This document shows positions 62,356 to 64,000 of a DNA stretch of 64,000 bases, piece by piece. The position numbers and the translations under genes were made by a program. The stretch spans positions 456,676 through 520,675 of the forward strand of contig NZ_CAJYVQ010000011.1 in NCBI RefSeq assembly GCF_913778665.1. Reading direction: 5' to 3'. Numbering within the stretch: the stretch's first letter is position 1; each line of letters begins with the position of its first letter. Origin of the DNA: an uncultured Stenotrophomonas sp. GTDB lineage: Bacteria > Pseudomonadota > Gammaproteobacteria > Xanthomonadales > Xanthomonadaceae. Below the pieces are notes generated by a model, which was not told the DNA's origin, searched no databases, and saw nothing but the letters and a program-made list of their open reading frames with translations.

Positions 62356-62482
62356 AGACCCTCTCCTCGATTCATGTCCGGTCATCGAACGACCGGTTCA
62401 GGCGAAGGGTAGGAACTGCTCCCGAGGCGGGGCTATGAAGAAAGTTGCAAAGTACGCTGAATACGTGCTCACGGGCCGAGCC

Positions 62483-62504
62483 TTGACTCTTGACCAGACT
62501 CAAG
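62483..62504. promoter_or_regulatory. MerR-type promoter with CTTGA-N6-TCAAG dyad
   Basis: TTGACT (62483-62488) is a -35-like hexamer followed by the dyad CTTGACCAGACTCAAG (62489-62504), then CACAAT-like sequence near 62510 with a long spacer of about 21 bp. This long-spacer layout with a central dyad is typical of MerR-controlled promoters. It reads into the MerR gene itself. Confidence 0.55.
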
Positions 62505-62540
62505 CCTTCACAATGGCGGCAGCCTCAGCAGGAATCCGCC

Positions 62541-62939
62541 ATGAACATTGGGCAATTGGCCCGCCAGGCCGGCGTGCCGATTGATACGGTCCGCTACTAC
62601 GAGCGGCAGCGACTGCTGCCGACGGCGGCGCGCTCGGCCGGTGGCTACCGCATCTTCGGTGAGACTGACCTGCGTCGGCTCCGGTTCATCCGGCGCGCCA
62701 AAGCACTCGGTTTCAGCCTTGAGGAGATCGGCGAACTGCTTGCGCTCAGCGATCGCCATCAACAAGACATGGGCAGCGTGCGTGACATCGCCCATGCGCA
62801 CCTGCAGGAGATCGCGCAACGCATGGCCGAACTGCAGCGCATGCACGCGGCACTGTCGCAACTGGTCGACGCCTGTCCGGGGCATGGCGCGCTGGATCAA
62901 TGCCCGATCCTGGCTGCGTTGACCGATGAGAACGCGTAG
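62541..62939 (+). CDS. MerR-family metal-responsive regulator
   Basis: A 132-residue MerR protein: winged helix IGQLARQAGVPIDTVRYYER (about 4-23), long dimerisation helix (about 78-110) and C-terminal metal loop ACPGHGALDQCPILAAL with Cys112 and Cys121. The Cys near residue 77-79 that divalent sensors (ZntR, CadR, MerR) use is absent; the position reads DMGSV. This is closer to CueR-like sensors but not identical. ATG 62541 is preceded by AGGA. No efflux pump or metallochaperone gene adjoins it, so its regulon is elsewhere. Confidence 0.86.
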   Translation: MNIGQLARQAGVPIDTVRYYERQRLLPTAARSAGGYRIFGETDLRRLRFIRRAKALGFSLEEIGELLALSDRHQQDMGSVRDIAHAHLQEIAQRMAELQRMHAALSQLVDACPGHGALDQCPILAALTDENA

Positions 62940-62995
62940 CAGTGCGGGGCCGACCTCGGCTTCGCGATGTGCGTGAAGAAAAGTGCAACAAATGC

Positions 62996-63024
62996 TTGCC
63001 AACCCCTTGGGGCAAGGCTATTAT
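62996..63024 (+). promoter_or_regulatory. Promoter of the first tRNA pair
   Basis: TTGCCA (62996-63001), a 17-bp spacer and TATTAT (63019-63024) form a near-consensus sigma-70 promoter; the tRNA-Ala begins 19 bp later. Confidence 0.8.
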
Positions 63025-63042
63025 TTCGCTCCTCAGCGACGT

Positions 63043-63118
63043 GGGGCCATAGCTCAGCTGGGAGAGCGCCTGCATGGCATGCAGGAGGTCAGCGGTTCGA
63101 TCCCGCTTGGCTCCACCA
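63043..63118 (+). tRNA. tRNA-Ala(GGC), copy 1
   Basis: A 76-nt cloverleaf with encoded CCA: acceptor GGGGCCA pairing with TGGCTCC, D-loop AGCTCAGCTGGGAGAGC, anticodon arm CCTGC-ATGGCAT-GCAGG (anticodon GGC) and T-arm AGCGGTTCGATCCCGCT. Followed after 54 bp by tRNA-Glu. Confidence 0.96.
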
Positions 63119-63172
63119 ATCTTTCGGCATTAGGCCGTCGAAAGGTCGCTAAAGAACATTGATGAGAATTGC

Positions 63173-63248
63173 GTCCCCATCGTCTAGAGGCCTAGGACAT
63201 CACCCTTTCACGGTGGCGACCGGGGTTCGAATCCCCGTGGGGACGCCA
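63173..63248 (+). tRNA. tRNA-Glu(TTC), copy 1
   Basis: A 76-nt tRNA with encoded CCA: GTCCCCATCGTCTAGAGGCC at the 5' end, anticodon loop CTTTCAC (anticodon TTC), T-arm CCGGGGTTCGAATCCCCG, and closing GGGGAC. It is cotranscribed with tRNA-Ala and ended by the terminator at 63267. Confidence 0.96.
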
Positions 63249-63266
63249 CTCATCACGAACAATGAG

Positions 63267-63293
63267 GACCCGGCCGATAACCGGGTCTTTTTT
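63267..63293 (+). terminator. Rho-independent terminator of the first tRNA pair
   Basis: Stem GACCCGG/CCGGGTC with a 7-nt loop, followed by six T. A second promoter follows, so each pair is an independent unit. Confidence 0.85.
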
Positions 63294-63386
63294 GTTCACC
63301 GCCGACCGGCATTCAGGTTGTGGCGTTGCGGTTCCCCTGCCCTCGTGGCCGCGGTTGAACCGGAGCGAAAAAAGTTCAAAAAAAAC

Positions 63387-63415
63387 TTCCACAAATGTGA
63401 ACACGCAGGTATGAT
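63387..63415 (+). promoter_or_regulatory. Promoter of the second tRNA pair
   Basis: TTCCAC (63387-63392), 17-bp spacer and TATGAT (63410-63415), with a GC-rich discriminator before the tRNA at 63433. An A-rich stretch upstream (63368-63385) may serve as an UP element. Confidence 0.7.
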
Positions 63416-63432
63416 AGGCGGCTCGGTAACAC

Positions 63433-63508
63433 GGGGCCATAGCTCAGCTGGGAGAGCGCCTGCATGGCATGCAGGAGGTCAGCGGTTCGATCCCGCTTGG
63501 CTCCACCA
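63433..63508 (+). tRNA. tRNA-Ala(GGC), copy 2
   Basis: Identical to copy 1 over all 76 nt, CCA included; the duplication period is 390 bp. Confidence 0.96.
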
Positions 63509-63557
63509 CTTTCGACATTAGGCCGTCGAAAGTTCTAAAACCTGAAGTTTTTCGTGC

Positions 63558-63633
63558 GTCCCCATCGTCTAGAGGCCTAGGACATCACCCTTTCACGGTG
63601 GCGACCGGGGTTCGAATCCCCGTGGGGACGCCA
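63558..63633 (+). tRNA. tRNA-Glu(TTC), copy 2
   Basis: Identical to copy 1 over all 76 nt, CCA included; the spacer to tRNA-Ala (49 bp) shares only TTAGGCCGTCGAAAG with the first spacer. Confidence 0.96.
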
Positions 63634-63642
63634 TTTTTCGAA

Positions 63643-63670
63643 AACACCCGGCACTGCCGGGTGTTTTTTT
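63643..63670 (+). terminator. Rho-independent terminator of the second tRNA pair
   Basis: AACACCCGGC/GCCGGGTGTT, a 10-bp stem with a 3-nt loop, runs directly into a T-run (to 63670). Confidence 0.88.
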
Positions 63671-64000
63671 ATGCGTGCGGTGGCCGTGTGCGGCGGCTGC
63701 GAGATGCGGCAAGCATGCGCTGGAAGCCGGGTGGATCGCTGGCTTCTTCGAGCGAGCTGCGCTGCTGTTCCTTGTCTGCCTGCATCCAGGATGTGCGAGG
63801 GCGCCCGGACCCTCACCCCAACCCCTCTCCCGGAGGGAGAGGGGCTTTGGTTGCTCCCTTCTCCCTCCGGGAGAAGGTGCCCCGCAGGGGCGGATGAGGG
63901 TACGGCACCGCGCATCGCCACAGCAGCGCGCACACCACGCCAGCACAGCACACGAATTTACGCAGCTTTTATTCGAACCCGCCTGCGCTTTGCAACGAAG
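63671..64000. other. Right-end region without a recognisable gene
   Basis: After the second tRNA terminator no frame has gene-like properties up to the window end. The region contains an intergenic inverted repeat (63810-63900) and otherwise unremarkable sequence; the last 100 bp are AT-richer (ATTTACGCAGCTTTTATTCG near 63955) and may be a promoter for a gene beyond the window. Confidence 0.5.
63810..63900. repeat. Long intergenic inverted repeat (REP-like)
   Basis: CCCTCACCCC at the left end pairs with GATGAGGG at the right, and inside are two facing hairpins, CCCCTCTCCCGGAGGGAGAG and CTTCTCCCTCCGGGAGAAGG. Elements of this composition are widespread between genes in Xanthomonadaceae and other proteobacteria. 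Confidence 0.75.

Noticed and set aside
1..64000. Insertion sequence or prophage
   Set aside because: No transposase, integrase or phage structural gene was recognised; repeats found are SMAG/REP-like palindromes only.

Overview
The window is high-GC gammaproteobacterial DNA, most likely Stenotrophomonas (S. maltophilia complex, Xanthomonadaceae). The evidence is the gene content (lldPRD-dld, imuA-imuB-dnaE2 behind a Xanthomonadales-type LexA box, a Xanthomonas-type alpha-amino-acid ester hydrolase) and many GTAG-headed palindromes resembling the SMAG repeats described in S. maltophilia. All assignments come from reading the sequence; no database search was possible.

Layout. 1-14.2 kb: the end of a type VI secretion (T6SS) locus with tssJ, tssK, tssL and a 1528-residue evolved VgrG carrying an HExxH zincin-like segment and a Het-C-like C-terminal domain. 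It is followed by a tandem array of paralogous lipoproteins (five intact, one truncated, one chimeric remnant). Several copies are preceded by short relics of the vgrG 3' end. This is the most unusual part of the window and reads as an effector with a duplicated immunity-gene array. 14.3-21.2 kb: a secreted protein of unknown function, the lactate operon lldP-lldR-lldD-dld with two LldR-type operators, and an MgtC-like protein. 21.4-38 kb: small metabolic and regulatory units (SDR and Old Yellow Enzyme pair, AraC regulators, alpha-amino-acid ester hydrolase, MFS exporter with divergent LysR, a GH3 glucosidase with a degenerate N-terminal domain, VOC protein, sterol-desaturase-like hydroxylase, LysR, DsbA-like protein, cyclase). 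38.0-43.3 kb: the SOS mutagenesis cassette imuA-imuB-dnaE2.

43.5-47.1 kb: a MocR (PtsJ-like) regulator divergent from a PLP-binding YggS protein, a class-I glutamine amidotransferase and a 74-residue protein. Two 13-bp direct repeats one helical period apart lie between the divergent genes. 47.2-52.7 kb: a Fur-boxed heme uptake unit (ECF sigma, FecR, TonB-dependent receptor, ChaN-like protein, TonB). 52.9-59.0 kb: a leftward set of DcaP-like porin, AdiC-like antiporter, Arg/Lys decarboxylase and CDF transporter, with a perfect FNR-type box far upstream. 59.5-62.9 kb: dsbG, a TlpA-like thioredoxin with an Lgt-like membrane part, a GlxA-type regulator and a MerR regulator. 63.0-63.7 kb: two tandem tRNA-Ala(GGC)/tRNA-Glu(TTC) pairs, each with its own promoter and terminator.

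Many genes overlap by ATGA (tssK/tssL, vgrG/immunity 1, lldD/dld, yggS/GATase/small protein, sigma/FecR), which supports the operon assignments. Starts were chosen by Shine-Dalgarno spacing, signal peptides and paralogue alignment.
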